A stretch of 64,000 bases of DNA from contig JADJZA010000007.1 in NCBI GenBank assembly GCA_016719385.1, forward strand, positions 806,001-870,000. Direction: 5' to 3'. Both the position numbers and the translations under genes were made by a program. The notes below the pieces were generated by a model. The model saw nothing but the letters and a program-made list of their open reading frames with translations. It had not been told where the DNA came from and ran no database searches. This DNA is from Candidatus Microthrix subdominans. Its GTDB lineage: Bacteria > Actinomycetota > Acidimicrobiia > Acidimicrobiales > Microtrichaceae. Positions 23,428 through 32,403 of this stretch are shown here, piece after piece; within the stretch, counting starts at the first letter, position 1; each line of letters opens with the position of its first letter.

Positions 23428-24308
23428 GATGTGCCCCCCAGCGATGGTGCATTGCGTCGGCCGAGTTGGTCGAGAGCGTTGAGCACGGGCGTGTCGGCGA
23501 TCAGCTTGGTGAAGCTGACCCGTTCGCTGGCCAGGGTGGTGGCGATCACGCCGGCCAGCGCGAGGTGGCGGGCCCTGGGTGACCAGCGACGAACCGCGTC
23601 GACCGCCAGTGCCGCCCCGAGTGCGTTGGCTCCGGTATCGCCCAGCATCGCCCGCTCGGCGAGATCGTCGCCGAGCAGCCCGAGCGCCGTGCCGATCACC
23701 GCGCCGGACTCGGGGCCTGGCTGACGCTGCGCCGGGACGGCCGCCAAAGCGGTTGCGACGAGGAGTGAAACCTTGAGTGCCCGGCCCGGCCGGAGGTCGA
23801 AGAGGTTGATCAGGTTGGCAGAACCGGCGATCAGTGCGCCGTCCGCCGCCACGACCAGCGGGTGGGATCGGCCACGGGATCCCAGGGTGGCGGCCAGCAG
23901 GCCGGCGGCGCCGATGGCGACGATCTTGACCGCCCCGGTGGTCACCTCGCCACGGGCCAATGCCCGGAGATGCCCCCCGATCCCCTTGGTGTCGGTGACG
24001 CCGAACAGATCATCGAGACCGCCGGCAAGGCCCGCCCCCACGACGGCGACCAACCCGGGCGTTGCGCTCGCCGGAGCGTCGCCTGCGATCACCGTCCCCA
24101 CCATCACGCCGGAGGCCAGCCCGATGACCGCCGCCGGGCCTCCGAGCAGGGTGACCGGTTCGGCCCGGTGGTTGGTGCGCTGCCAGCGCGCCGCACCGCC
24201 CGGGACCCGTCCGGGCAGCACCCGAAGCGACCCCGAGGCCGCAACGGCGGCGGCACCGGTTGCCAGGGGTCGGGAGACGGTGAAGCGGAGCGGCGTAGGC
24301 GGTGACAC
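23424..24308 (-). CDS. MraY/WecA-like glycosyltransferase family 4 membrane protein
   Basis: A 294-residue polytopic membrane protein from the GTG at 24308. The family's acidic loops are present: GGLDDLFG, NLINLFDLRPGRALK (the NxxNxxDxxxG motif) and GDTGANALGA. These enzymes move a phospho-sugar from a nucleotide to a polyprenyl phosphate at the inner face of the membrane. It is shorter than housekeeping MraY, and not in a mur cluster, so it is a divergent relative. It is cotranscribed with the BpsA-like gene. Longer in-frame starts (to 24488) would overlap the divergent lipoprotein promoter and are not preferred. Confidence 0.65.
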   Translation of the reverse strand: MSPPTPLRFTVSRPLATGAAAVAASGSLRVLPGRVPGGAARWQRTNHRAEPVTLLGGPAAVIGLASGVMVGTVIAGDAPASATPGLVAVVGAGLAGGLDDLFGVTDTKGIGGHLRALARGEVTTGAVKIVAIGAAGLLAATLGSRGRSHPLVVAADGALIAGSANLINLFDLRPGRALKVSLLVATALAAVPAQRQPGPESGAVIGTALGLLGDDLAERAMLGDTGANALGAALAVDAVRRWSPRARHLALAGVIATTLASERVSFTKLIADTPVLNALDQLGRRNAPSLGGTS

Positions 24309-24368
24309 CCATGCCACGGTATCGGTCCCGGCGAGCCACCCTCGATGCCGTGCCGGGCCTCGGCCCGA

Positions 24369-24374
24369 TAGGTT
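24369..24374 (+). promoter_or_regulatory. Possible -10 box for the propeller lipoprotein
   Basis: TAGGTT gives a predicted start near 24381 and a 52-nt leader with a good ribosome site before the GTG at 24433. No clear -35 box. Confidence 0.35.
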
Positions 24375-24432
24375 GCCTTGGTGGGCGAGAAGGCCGCCCG
24401 GGAGCATCGATGGAACATCGGAGGAGTGGGGA

Positions 24433-25443
24433 GTGAGAACGTTGGCCAGCCGACGGGGGTCCGTGGCCGCTGGTGCCCGACATCGCACAGGCCGATGGGC
24501 GGCAGGCCTCGTGCTCCTCGCCGTGGGCTGCTCCTCGACGGAGGATTCTACGGCCGATTCCGGACCTCAGCCGTCTGGCGATCCGGCCGAGCTGGCCTCG
24601 CAGGTCGTGGCGCGGTTTCCGGCCGAGGAGGCGACGGCGTTGGCCGTTGACGAAGACGGTCAACTGTTTGTCGGCGAACGTCTCAGCGGACGGGTGTCGA
24701 AGGTCGACCCGGACTCGGGTGAGGCCGAGGCGCTGTTCACCGTCGACGACCTCGACACCGATCTGGAACAGGGCGGACTGCTCGATGTCGCCATCGACAC
24801 CGAGGGCACCCTGCTCGTCTCCTACACAGCCACCGACGGCCACCTCGTGATCGACGAGGTCGCCGGCTCCCCGGGGAAGCTCACCCGTCGTTGGGACGGG
24901 CCGGTTGCTGCGGAGCGATCAAACGGTGGCCGTCTGGCCGTGCTGGGCGGCGATACCGCCGAACAGGACACGCTCGTGGTCGGGGTCGGCGACCTGCTCG
25001 ACCCCGAGTCGAGTCCGCTGCCCGACACCGCCAACGGAAAGCTGCTCGTCGTCAACGATTCGGGTGAGGCCAGCCCGTTCGCCACGGGGCTCAACAACCC
25101 ATTCGCGCTGGGGACCGATGGGAAGAACACGGTGTGGGTCGCCGACAACGCTCCGGGTGATAACCCTGAGCGGCTGTTGCGCCTGACCGCCGCCCGTTCC
25201 GAGAAGGTGGCCTCCTGGACCGACACCCGGGTGCCCTCCGGACTGGCGGTGCTCGACGACCGCACCTTGGCCATCTGCTACTACGCCACCGGCGAGCTGG
25301 TGCTCGTCGATGCAGACAACCCCCAAGGGGGCTCCGGACCGCTGGTGGCGGACGATTGCCGGTTCGGGGTGCAGTCGCTCGGCGACCGGCGCCTGGCCTA
25401 CGCAACCGACGATGAGGTGGTCATCGTCGACGTCGCCGGCTGA
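24433..25443 (+). CDS. Beta-propeller-like lipoprotein
   Basis: A 336-residue lipoprotein (lipobox LLAVGC, Cys33). The GTG at 24433 follows GGAGGAG/GGGGA-type ribosome sites. After a Ser/Asp-rich linker, repeated strand units (LFVGERLSGRVSKVDPDSGEA, KLLVVNDSGEASPFATGLNN, TVWVADNAPGDN, LVLVDADN) fit a six-bladed SMP-30/sorbosone dehydrogenase-like propeller. No PQQ-binding or catalytic residue is certain. It would be displayed on the outer membrane face. It ends 5 nt before the convergent FetB-like gene. Confidence 0.7.
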   Translation: MRTLASRRGSVAAGARHRTGRWAAGLVLLAVGCSSTEDSTADSGPQPSGDPAELASQVVARFPAEEATALAVDEDGQLFVGERLSGRVSKVDPDSGEAEALFTVDDLDTDLEQGGLLDVAIDTEGTLLVSYTATDGHLVIDEVAGSPGKLTRRWDGPVAAERSNGGRLAVLGGDTAEQDTLVVGVGDLLDPESSPLPDTANGKLLVVNDSGEASPFATGLNNPFALGTDGKNTVWVADNAPGDNPERLLRLTAARSEKVASWTDTRVPSGLAVLDDRTLAICYYATGELVLVDADNPQGGSGPLVADDCRFGVQSLGDRRLAYATDDEVVIVDVAG

Positions 25444-25448
25444 CGATC

Positions 25449-26240
25449 TCACTCGGCCGGCGGGAGTTCCACCAGGCGATCGTCGGCGGTGATCAACCGG
25501 GTGCTCAACCCGATCGCCATCACGGTCGTCGTCACCGCCACCGAACCGAGGATGAGGTACATCACCGCCAGCTGCACCCTCACCGCGGCCGCCGGCTCCA
25601 CTCCGGCCAGAATCAATCCGACCATCGCCCCGGGCAAAAAGACCAGCCCCACCGACTTGGTCGTCTCGATCTGGGGGATGAGGGCCGTTCGTGACGCGGC
25701 TCGCAACTGGGGCTGGACGGCCTGGCGGCCCGAAAGGCCCAGCGCCAACCGTGCCTCGACCCGGTCACGTTGTTCTCGAAGCTCCTCGATCGTGCGACGA
25801 GCGGCCAGGACGGTCGAAGACAACGAGTTGCCGATCACCATGCCGGCCAGCGGCACGATGGTGCGGGACGTCATCGGAAAGATCCCTGCACCGAAGAGAA
25901 CACCGAGTGAGATGATCGTCGTGGTCGAGAAGGCGACAAGGGCCAGGGGGAACGCTGCGGGCACTTCGGGGGCACGTCGGCGAACCGTGATCGCAGCGAA
26001 GAGCACCATGGCGACCAACCAGCACCAACTCCACGCCAGCGGCGCGCCGTCGCCGACGACCAGCGTGAGCGCCCCGCCGATCAGCGCCAGCTGGCCCGCT
26101 GCGCGCAGCGCAGCCCACAACAGCGACCGCTCCACACCGAGCCGTCGCCAGGCCGATACCGCCAGCGCAAGGGCCACCAGGATCGCCGATGCTGCCAGAC
26201 CCCACGTCGTCGGCTCGGTGGCACCGGATTGGGCGATCAT
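25449..26240 (-). CDS. FetB/YbbM-like ABC transporter permease
   Basis: A 263-residue membrane protein of the UPF0014/FetB family, with about seven hydrophobic segments. Diagnostic stretches include PLAGMVIGNSLSSTVLAA, REQRDRVEARLALGLS and KSVGLVFLPGAMVGLILAG. In Escherichia coli FetAB exports iron and improves resistance to oxidative stress. The start at 26240 overlaps the ATPase stop (ATGA). Confidence 0.85.
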   Translation of the reverse strand: MIAQSGATEPTTWGLAASAILVALALAVSAWRRLGVERSLLWAALRAAGQLALIGGALTLVVGDGAPLAWSWCWLVAMVLFAAITVRRRAPEVPAAFPLALVAFSTTTIISLGVLFGAGIFPMTSRTIVPLAGMVIGNSLSSTVLAARRTIEELREQRDRVEARLALGLSGRQAVQPQLRAASRTALIPQIETTKSVGLVFLPGAMVGLILAGVEPAAAVRVQLAVMYLILGSVAVTTTVMAIGLSTRLITADDRLVELPPAE

Positions 26241-26857
26241 GGCGGGCCGAGTCGAAGGTGGTGGTCGGCCAGCCGCTCGGCCTGTTGGGGATCGTGGGTC
26301 ACCCACACCAGGGTGGTGCCGCCTTGGGCCAGGCTGAGCGCCAGCGTCTCAAGGTGGGCCGTCGCCTCGGGGTCGAGGCTCGACGTTGGCTCGTCGGCGA
26401 GCAGGACCGACGGCCGGGTGGTGAGCGTCCGGGCCAGGCACATCCGCTGGGCCTCGCCTCCCGACAGCCTGGTGGCCTCACGCTCGGCCATCGACGGCTC
26501 GAGTGCCACTGATCTCAGAAGCGACGACACCTCGTCGTCGCTCAGCGCGACCGCGGCGCGCAGGTTGTCGGCAACCGTGCCGGGGAACGGAATCGGCCGC
26601 TGGAAGACCATGCCGACGTCGCGTCGGAGCGCTCGGGCCTCCCAGTCGGAAACGTCGATGCCCCGGTAGGAGACCGTCCCGGACGACGGCACCACAAGCC
26701 GATTGCAACACCGCAACAGCGTGGACTTTCCGGCGCCGGACGGCCCCGAGACGACGGTGATGCCGCCCTCGGCGATGTCGGCCATTCCCAGCGCAAGCCG
26801 CCGGACGCCCCCACTGGCGACGACCACGTCTCGGAACACGAACAGCGTCTCGGTCAC
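26237..26857 (-). CDS. FetA-like ABC transporter ATP-binding protein
   Basis: A 206-residue ABC ATPase with Walker A GPSGAGKST, Q-loop MVFQRP, signature LSGGEAQR and Walker B VLLADEPTSSLD. Being short and directly coupled to the FetB-like permease, it is the probable FetA partner. It starts 6 nt after the uridine kinase stop, so all three genes may share a transcript. Confidence 0.83.
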   Translation of the reverse strand: MTETLFVFRDVVVASGGVRRLALGMADIAEGGITVVSGPSGAGKSTLLRCCNRLVVPSSGTVSYRGIDVSDWEARALRRDVGMVFQRPIPFPGTVADNLRAAVALSDDEVSSLLRSVALEPSMAEREATRLSGGEAQRMCLARTLTTRPSVLLADEPTSSLDPEATAHLETLALSLAQGGTTLVWVTHDPQQAERLADHHLRLGPP

Positions 26858-26863
26858 GAGGTG

Positions 26864-27514
26864 TCAGCCGGTGCTTGGCTCGGTGGTCGCCAAGGCCACC
26901 CGCTCGCGGATCAGCGCCACCAGCATCGAGATCGCGGAAGTGTTGCGTCCACCGTGAGGGATGATGACGTCGGCGAAGCGTCGGGTTGGCTCGACGAACT
27001 GCACGTGGCTCGGACGGACGGTGGTCAGGTACTGGCGCACGACCGTCTCGGTCGTTCGCCCTCGCTCGGTCACGTCGCGCTCCATCCGCCGGATGAAGCG
27101 GAGGTCGTCGTCGACGTCGAGATAGACGGCCAGGTCGAGCAGTTCTCGCAGGTCGGGGTCGTGCAGCACGAGAATCCCGTCGACGACGATCACCGCTCCG
27201 GGGTGGGCAGGCTCGGTGATCGACGATCGGGTGTGGGTGGTGAAGTCGTAGACCGGCACCTCGACCGCAACCCCAGATCGCAGGCGGTTGAGGTGCTCGA
27301 AGACGAGTGGCCACTCGAACGCAGTGGGGGAGTCGTAGTTGACCTGTGCCCGCTCCGACATCGGCCGGTCGGACTGATCGAAGTAGTAGCTGTCGACGGT
27401 GAGCATCGTCACGTTGACGAGGTTGACGGCCTCGACGATCGACCGGGTGACCGTCGTCTTGCCCGAACCCGACCCTCCGGCGATCCCGATCACGAACGGT
27501 CGCTGCGGTTCCAC
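26864..27514 (-). CDS. udk: Uridine kinase
   Basis: A 216-residue P-loop kinase with GIAGGSGSGKTT at the N-terminus, the nucleoside site segment VDSYYFDQSDR and NYDSPTAFEW, and the helix RRMERDVTERGRT. It phosphorylates uridine and cytidine for pyrimidine salvage. The GTG start at 27514 follows a TAGCCT box by 8 nt. Confidence 0.85.
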   Translation of the reverse strand: MEPQRPFVIGIAGGSGSGKTTVTRSIVEAVNLVNVTMLTVDSYYFDQSDRPMSERAQVNYDSPTAFEWPLVFEHLNRLRSGVAVEVPVYDFTTHTRSSITEPAHPGAVIVVDGILVLHDPDLRELLDLAVYLDVDDDLRFIRRMERDVTERGRTTETVVRQYLTTVRPSHVQFVEPTRRFADVIIPHGGRNTSAISMLVALIRERVALATTEPSTG

Positions 27515-27522
27515 GGAGCCGC

Positions 27523-27528
27523 AGGCTA
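27523..27528 (-). promoter_or_regulatory. -10 box for the udk-fet operon
   Basis: TAGCCT on the minus strand, 8 nt before the udk GTG; leaderless or nearly so. Confidence 0.4.
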
Positions 27529-27586
27529 TCGGGCCACCGGACCTCGTCCTGTTGGCACAAACGGTGTTGCGACAGCGCCTCGGTCT

Positions 27587-28192
27587 TCAGGCGGCTGTGC
27601 CGAAGCCCCTCGGTTGCACCGAGACGCTGAACTGTTCGAGGCACACCTTCATGCCTCGCGTCTCGGTGAAGTCCTTACAGCCGGACTGCTTCAGCCCGAG
27701 CACCCGGTCGTAGAGCTCGCCGATGTCGGGCCTCGAGTGCTCTCGTGCCAGTTCGTTGAGCTTCTGGCGGAGGCGCGCACGGAACAGCACCACCGGGTCG
27801 GCGTGCTCGCTGTAGTAGCGCACCGCCTCGATGGCGTTCTCCTTCAGCGCGTTGGATGCGTCCTTCACATCGCCGGCGGTACGCCGACCGTTGGGCTTCG
27901 GCTGGGCCTCGTTGCTCAGCTCCAGCGTGAAGGAGTACTTGAACTTGAACTCCACCTCGATGTCACGCGTCAGGGCATGATGGACATCTTCGTTGATGCC
28001 GCTGTGGCGGCGAACGACGTAGTAGACGCCGAGACGCAGAGCCTTGAGTAGCCCGGGCTCGGTTGCGGGCAGGATCACCTCGAAGCGATTGCGTCGGAGG
28101 TGAGCGACCAGCAACGCTCCGGCCGGTGCCGACGGGTAGCGCTGGAAGGTCTTGGGTGGGTGGTATGGGCCGATGATCAGTGGGCACGTCAT
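27587..28192 (-). CDS. Protein of unknown function
   Basis: A 201-residue soluble protein. The ATG at 28192 has an excellent site (GAGGAGG, 6 nt spacing). I do not recognise a family. The N-terminal half contains strands (LLVAHLRRNRFEVILP, DIEVEFKFKYSFTLEL) and the C-terminal half charged helices (FRARLRQKLNELARE). The order, a strand-rich part then ADPVVLF and a coiled helix, is loosely like SPFH/band-7 domains, but that is speculation. Its lower GC and different amino-acid use (more Lys, Tyr, Phe) than its neighbours, with an AT-rich upstream region, hint at separate origin. It has a promoter with a palindromic operator-like site. Confidence 0.65.
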   Translation of the reverse strand: MTCPLIIGPYHPPKTFQRYPSAPAGALLVAHLRRNRFEVILPATEPGLLKALRLGVYYVVRRHSGINEDVHHALTRDIEVEFKFKYSFTLELSNEAQPKPNGRRTAGDVKDASNALKENAIEAVRYYSEHADPVVLFRARLRQKLNELAREHSRPDIGELYDRVLGLKQSGCKDFTETRGMKVCLEQFSVSVQPRGFGTAA

Positions 28193-28230
28193 GATGGGCC
28201 TCCTCGGTGCGAGCTTGGTGACCGACCTTC

Positions 28231-28259
28231 AACATAACCTTTTCACCGTAAGGGTGAAA
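28231..28259 (-). promoter_or_regulatory. Promoter with overlapping palindromic operator
   Basis: On the minus strand the -10 box TATGTT (28231-28236) follows, after a 17-nt spacer, a TTTCAC -35-like box. The region carries a perfect 7-bp inverted repeat, TTTCACC (28241-28247) and GGTGAAA (28253-28259), around a 5-nt centre, so it covers the -35 box and spacer. A dimeric repressor bound there would block transcription of the 201-residue unknown gene. The surrounding 60 bp are the most AT-rich in the window. Confidence 0.5.
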
Positions 28260-28309
28260 GTGATTTAAAAATTGAGAATCCCTTGATCCGGGGTGACCTG
28301 AGCGGCTCT

Positions 28310-29413
28310 TCAGTGCTTGGACCGGCTGGCGACCGGTGCCAGGCAGGCGAGTAGCACGCCAACCGCGATACTGACGCCGGCGGGAACGTAGATCTGGCGG
28401 ATCTCCTGGCCGACGGTCAGACCGGTGATCAGGTCGAGCCCGACGATCAACCACACGAGCTGGACGACCCCGAAGGTCAGCACGGTCGCGCCGGTCGCGA
28501 TCAGGCCGATCTGCATCGCCTTGCGGTTGCGGGCCATCCATGCGGCGAGGATGACGAGCGCCCCAAAGCCGGCAAGTAGCGCCAGCGCCCGCAGCGATAC
28601 CGTCCACGCCAGCGGCGCTGCGGTCGAAGACCAGACACCCCACGACAGTCGCGTCGGTGCTGCGATGGCGACCAGCTCAAGCCCTGACCGCTCGAGCAGC
28701 TTGCCCTGGTCGAGTACGACGTAGATCAAGGCGCTGACCGGTAGCCACACCGAGACCACCCCGGCGACCACCCTGGCCCAGCGCCCCGACCCCGGCGTCG
28801 ACCCGGATTCGGACGGCGGCTGCACCCGGCGTGGCGCCGCCAGCGGTGCAGGGGCCGACCAGACGCTGCTGGGAGCGGGCGCCGGAAGCGGCTTCGCGGC
28901 GGCTCGGGGCGGCTCCGGGCTCGACAGGTCGTGCACCGCCGTCGCCGCCCCGCCGTCCGGCTGGTCCCAGGCCGACGGAGCGGCGGGAATGCCCGGCGTG
29001 ACCGAGGTCGGTGTGCCCCCGATGGGCGAGGTCGGCGCCGACGGCGATTCCGGCGGCTGCGATCCGGCGGGGCCGATTTGCGGGTTGACCTGGGTCGAGG
29101 TTCCGCCGTCCTGCGGCGGTCGAGGGGGTGTCACCACACCGACGGCGTCCGTCTTCGCCAACCCGTCCGCGGCGGGCGCCTCGGAGCGGCGTCGCCGTTG
29201 AATGACGGGCGGTCCTTCGCCGTCGGTTGAACCTCGGTTGCCCGCATCCCGGTTTGTGTCCCGGCCCGCGCTTTCACCGGCGGTCGGATGAACACCACTG
29301 GGCGTCTGCGACCGATCGCCCACACCCGGGGACGAAGCGTTGAGCGCCGCCCCGCAGTGGGTGCAGAACCGGGCATCATCGAGGGTATCGGCGTGGCAGT
29401 GGGGGCAGATCAC
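28310..29413 (-). CDS. Zinc-ribbon membrane protein
   Basis: A 367-residue protein starting with GTG. The N-terminus is a zinc ribbon with two CPHC/CTHC knuckles (ICPHCHADTLDDARFCTHCG). Residues 25-215 are a Pro/Ser/Gly-rich disordered linker, and the C-terminal 150 residues contain four membrane segments. This layout (zinc ribbon, long linker, membrane domain) is common in Actinobacteria and of unknown function. Confidence 0.7.
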   Translation of the reverse strand: MICPHCHADTLDDARFCTHCGAALNASSPGVGDRSQTPSGVHPTAGESAGRDTNRDAGNRGSTDGEGPPVIQRRRRSEAPAADGLAKTDAVGVVTPPRPPQDGGTSTQVNPQIGPAGSQPPESPSAPTSPIGGTPTSVTPGIPAAPSAWDQPDGGAATAVHDLSSPEPPRAAAKPLPAPAPSSVWSAPAPLAAPRRVQPPSESGSTPGSGRWARVVAGVVSVWLPVSALIYVVLDQGKLLERSGLELVAIAAPTRLSWGVWSSTAAPLAWTVSLRALALLAGFGALVILAAWMARNRKAMQIGLIATGATVLTFGVVQLVWLIVGLDLITGLTVGQEIRQIYVPAGVSIAVGVLLACLAPVASRSKH

Positions 29414-29636
29414 AGCGAGCGGTCCAAGGCTGAACGTTCGGGCGGCAGAAGCGGTTGGCAGAGCAGGCGGAGAGTTTGCCGTTGCAGGGAAACGTAGCCC
29501 AGGTCGCTGGGATCACCGCAGGTGGGCGCCGGTAAGCTGCGTACCGGGACGGTCTCCGCGTTGGCGAGCGATGCCCGAATGCTCGGTCGGTAACGGCGGG
29601 GGCGACGAATGAAACCGACCTTGTGATGGACTCCCG

Positions 29637-32381
29637 ATGACACCTTCCGCCGCCCGTACGATCGATACCGTAGGCCCGCCCGACGGCCGCCTCGTCGAAC
29701 CTCGATCACCCTGGTACCGCCTCGATCCCGCCGAAGCGGCCAACGAACTCGACGTCGACGTCGCTCGCGGCCTGAGCGAATCCGAAGCCGTCCGGCGCCG
29801 GGAGCAGACTGGCCCGAACGAGCTGGTCGGCGAACCGAAACGGCCGTGGTGGAAACGGTTGCTCGACCAGTTTCGCGGGGTGCTCATCCTGCTCCTGCTC
29901 GGGGCTGCGGTGATCTCGGCCGCAGTTGGCGACTTGAAGGACCCGATCGTGATCGGGGTGGTCGTCATCATCAATGCGTTGCTCGGCTTCGTTCAGGAAC
30001 AGCGGGCCGACCAGGCGATGGAAGCGCTGTCGGGCATGTTGACCACGCAGGCCAAGGTGCGCCGGGACGGCGCGGTCGAGGAGATCGCCTCCGCCGACGT
30101 GGTGCCCGGGGACCTGGTTCTGCTCAAGTCTGGCGACCGGATTCCCGCGGACGGCCGCTTCGTGAAGGCGAACTCGTTGTCGGTGGACGAGAGCACCCTG
30201 ACCGGCGAGTCGGAACCGGTCGACAAGGACGAGCCCTCGTTGCCCGCCGGCGAGGGCGAGGTCGCCCTGGCCGACCGGTCCAACATCGGACACATGAACA
30301 CGACGGTGGTGCGCGGCACCGCCGAGTTGCTGATCACCGAGACCGGCATGTCGACCGAGCTCGGACGTCTGGCGGGCATGATCTCGGCCGATGAGCCCGG
30401 GCTGACCCCGCTGCAGGAGGAGCTCGAGCGGCTGGGCAAACGCCTGGCGGTCATCGCCGGCGTCGCTGTTGCGCTGGTGATCGCCGTCGGCATGCTGCGT
30501 GGCGACACCTTTGCTGCGGCCATCCTGGGCGGCGTGGCCCTGGCGGTGGCCGCCATACCCGAGGGGCTTCCCGCCGTTGTCACCGTCACCCTGGCGCTCG
30601 GCGTACGGCGGATGGCCGAGCACAACGCCATCGTCAAGCGACTGGCGTCGGTCGAGACGCTCGGTTCGACCACGGTGATCTGTTCGGACAAGACCGGCAC
30701 GCTGACCCTTCATCAGATGACCGCCACACAGGCGTGGTGTGGCGGTCGAACCCACGAGATCGACGGGTTGGGTTACGGCCCCGACGGAACGATCGATCCA
30801 CCCGCCACCGACGCGGTGCGCCGGATGGTGACCGCCGCCGCCCTGGCCAGCGACGCCGTGCTGCGCGCCGGCGCCGACGGCACCCACGAGCTGGTGGGCG
30901 ATCCGACCGAAGGTGCCCTGATCGTTCTCGCCGGCAAGGCCGGGGTGACCGCCGAGTCGGTACGGGCCGATCTGCCCCGCCTCGCCGTGTTGCCCTTCGA
31001 TTCCACCCGCAAGCTGATGGCGACGGTGACCGAGGACCCATTCGGCGGTCCCGGTCGGCTGTTGGCGGTCAAGGGCGGCAGCGACGTGGTGTTCGGTCGT
31101 TGTACCGCGATGCTCGTCGCCGACGGCATCGCCGACCTGGATGAGGCCCGCAGAGCAGGGGCCACCGAGGTGATGCGGTCCTTGGGTGCTGACGGCCTGC
31201 GGGTGCTGGCCATCGCCGGCAAGGAGCTGGCGGCGGACTGGGACGGGGATCCCGACGACGAGCTCGACGACCTGGTGCTCTACGGCGTGGTCGGCATCCT
31301 CGACCCGCCCCGCATGGAGGCTGGCGTCGCCATCGCGGAGTGCCGCGACGCCGGCATCGCCGTCAAGATGATCACGGGCGACCACGCCACGACCGCGGCG
31401 GCGATCGGGCAGCAGCTCGGCCTCGACGGCGAGGTGGTCACCGGAAGCGATCTTGACGCGATGAGCGACGACGAACTCGCCGGCAGGATCGAAGCGATCT
31501 CGGTGTGTGCGCGGGTGTCGCCGGAGCACAAGGTTCGGGTGGTTCGGGCCCTCCAGGCCAACGACGAGGTCGTGGCGATGACCGGCGACGGCGTCAACGA
31601 CGCCGCCGCCCTACGCCGGGCCGAGATCGGCGTGGCGATGGGCATCACCGGCACCGAGGTCACCAAGGAGGCCAGCGACCTGGTGCTGGCCGACGACAAC
31701 TTCGCCACGATCGTGACCGCGGTCGAGCGGGGCCGGGCGATCCGCTCAAACATCGTGCACTTTGTGCGGTTCCAGCTGACGACCAGCCTGGCGGCTGTCG
31801 GCACGATCCTGGCGGCGCGAATTCTCGATCTGCCCATACCGTTCAGCCCGATCCAGATCCTGTTCGTCAACATCATCGCCGACGGTCCGCCGGCGATGAG
31901 CCTGGGCGTCGACCCGCCGGCCCCCGAGGTGATGAAGCGCAAGCCGCTGGGACGTACCGAGCCGATCCTGACCAACACACGCCTGCGCCGGATCCTCGCC
32001 ACGACAGCGCTGATGTCAGCAGCGATCATCTGGGTGCTGGTGCGCTACCGCAGCGCGGATCCGTTGCTGGCATCGACGATGGCCTTCACCACGTTTGTGT
32101 TTGCGCAGCTGGTCAACTCGCTCATCGTCCGGTCCGACGGCAAGGGGGTGTTCCGCCGGTACACCTTCAGCAACGGTGCGTTGTGGATGACGATTGCCGC
32201 TGTCAGCGCCATGCAGGTCGCCGTCGTCGAGGTACCGGTGCTCCAGCGGATCTTCGACACGGTCGGGCTCACTTGGGCCCAGTGGGGCCTCTGTCTGGCG
32301 GTGGTCGCAGCGTTGCTGTTCGTCGAGGAGGTCTGGATCCGGGTACGACTGTTGATCTGGCCTGATACCGACCTGACCTGA
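29637..32381 (+). CDS. P-type Ca2+-transporting ATPase
   Basis: A 914-residue P2-type cation pump with the full domain order: cation-ATPase N-terminus, actuator domain (TLTGESEPVDK), phosphorylation site SDKTGTLT, nucleotide domain, hinge TGDGVNDAAALRRAEIG, and C-terminal transport domain. The M4 motif AAIPEGLPAVVT matches Ca2+ pumps of the SERCA/PMR1 type. The residue after DKTGTLT- is LHQ rather than the common LNQ. It exports Ca2+ (or Mn2+) using ATP. The 223 bp upstream hold no clear promoter. The stop lies in a pentanucleotide repeat. Confidence 0.9.
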   Translation: MTPSAARTIDTVGPPDGRLVEPRSPWYRLDPAEAANELDVDVARGLSESEAVRRREQTGPNELVGEPKRPWWKRLLDQFRGVLILLLLGAAVISAAVGDLKDPIVIGVVVIINALLGFVQEQRADQAMEALSGMLTTQAKVRRDGAVEEIASADVVPGDLVLLKSGDRIPADGRFVKANSLSVDESTLTGESEPVDKDEPSLPAGEGEVALADRSNIGHMNTTVVRGTAELLITETGMSTELGRLAGMISADEPGLTPLQEELERLGKRLAVIAGVAVALVIAVGMLRGDTFAAAILGGVALAVAAIPEGLPAVVTVTLALGVRRMAEHNAIVKRLASVETLGSTTVICSDKTGTLTLHQMTATQAWCGGRTHEIDGLGYGPDGTIDPPATDAVRRMVTAAALASDAVLRAGADGTHELVGDPTEGALIVLAGKAGVTAESVRADLPRLAVLPFDSTRKLMATVTEDPFGGPGRLLAVKGGSDVVFGRCTAMLVADGIADLDEARRAGATEVMRSLGADGLRVLAIAGKELAADWDGDPDDELDDLVLYGVVGILDPPRMEAGVAIAECRDAGIAVKMITGDHATTAAAIGQQLGLDGEVVTGSDLDAMSDDELAGRIEAISVCARVSPEHKVRVVRALQANDEVVAMTGDGVNDAAALRRAEIGVAMGITGTEVTKEASDLVLADDNFATIVTAVERGRAIRSNIVHFVRFQLTTSLAAVGTILAARILDLPIPFSPIQILFVNIIADGPPAMSLGVDPPAPEVMKRKPLGRTEPILTNTRLRRILATTALMSAAIIWVLVRYRSADPLLASTMAFTTFVFAQLVNSLIVRSDGKGVFRRYTFSNGALWMTIAAVSAMQVAVVEVPVLQRIFDTVGLTWAQWGLCLAVVAALLFVEEVWIRVRLLIWPDTDLT

Positions 32382-32403
32382 CCTGACCTGACCTGACCTG
32401 ACC
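32371..32403 (+). repeat. Pentanucleotide repeat (ACCTG)6 at a stop codon
   Basis: Six perfect ACCTG copies plus a partial one start 11 nt before the end of the ATPase gene. The stop TGA (32379-32381) falls in the second copy, so copy-number change further downstream would not alter the protein, but loss of the first copies would. Confidence 0.9.

Noticed and set aside
23773..24432. N-terminal extension of the propeller lipoprotein
   Set aside because: It would place about 220 residues of noise in front of a clean lipoprotein signal with its own ribosome site, opposite the MraY-like gene.
29706..31529. Long minus-strand frame opposite the Ca2+ ATPase
   Set aside because: No domain or start context; the opposite strand encodes a full P-type ATPase.
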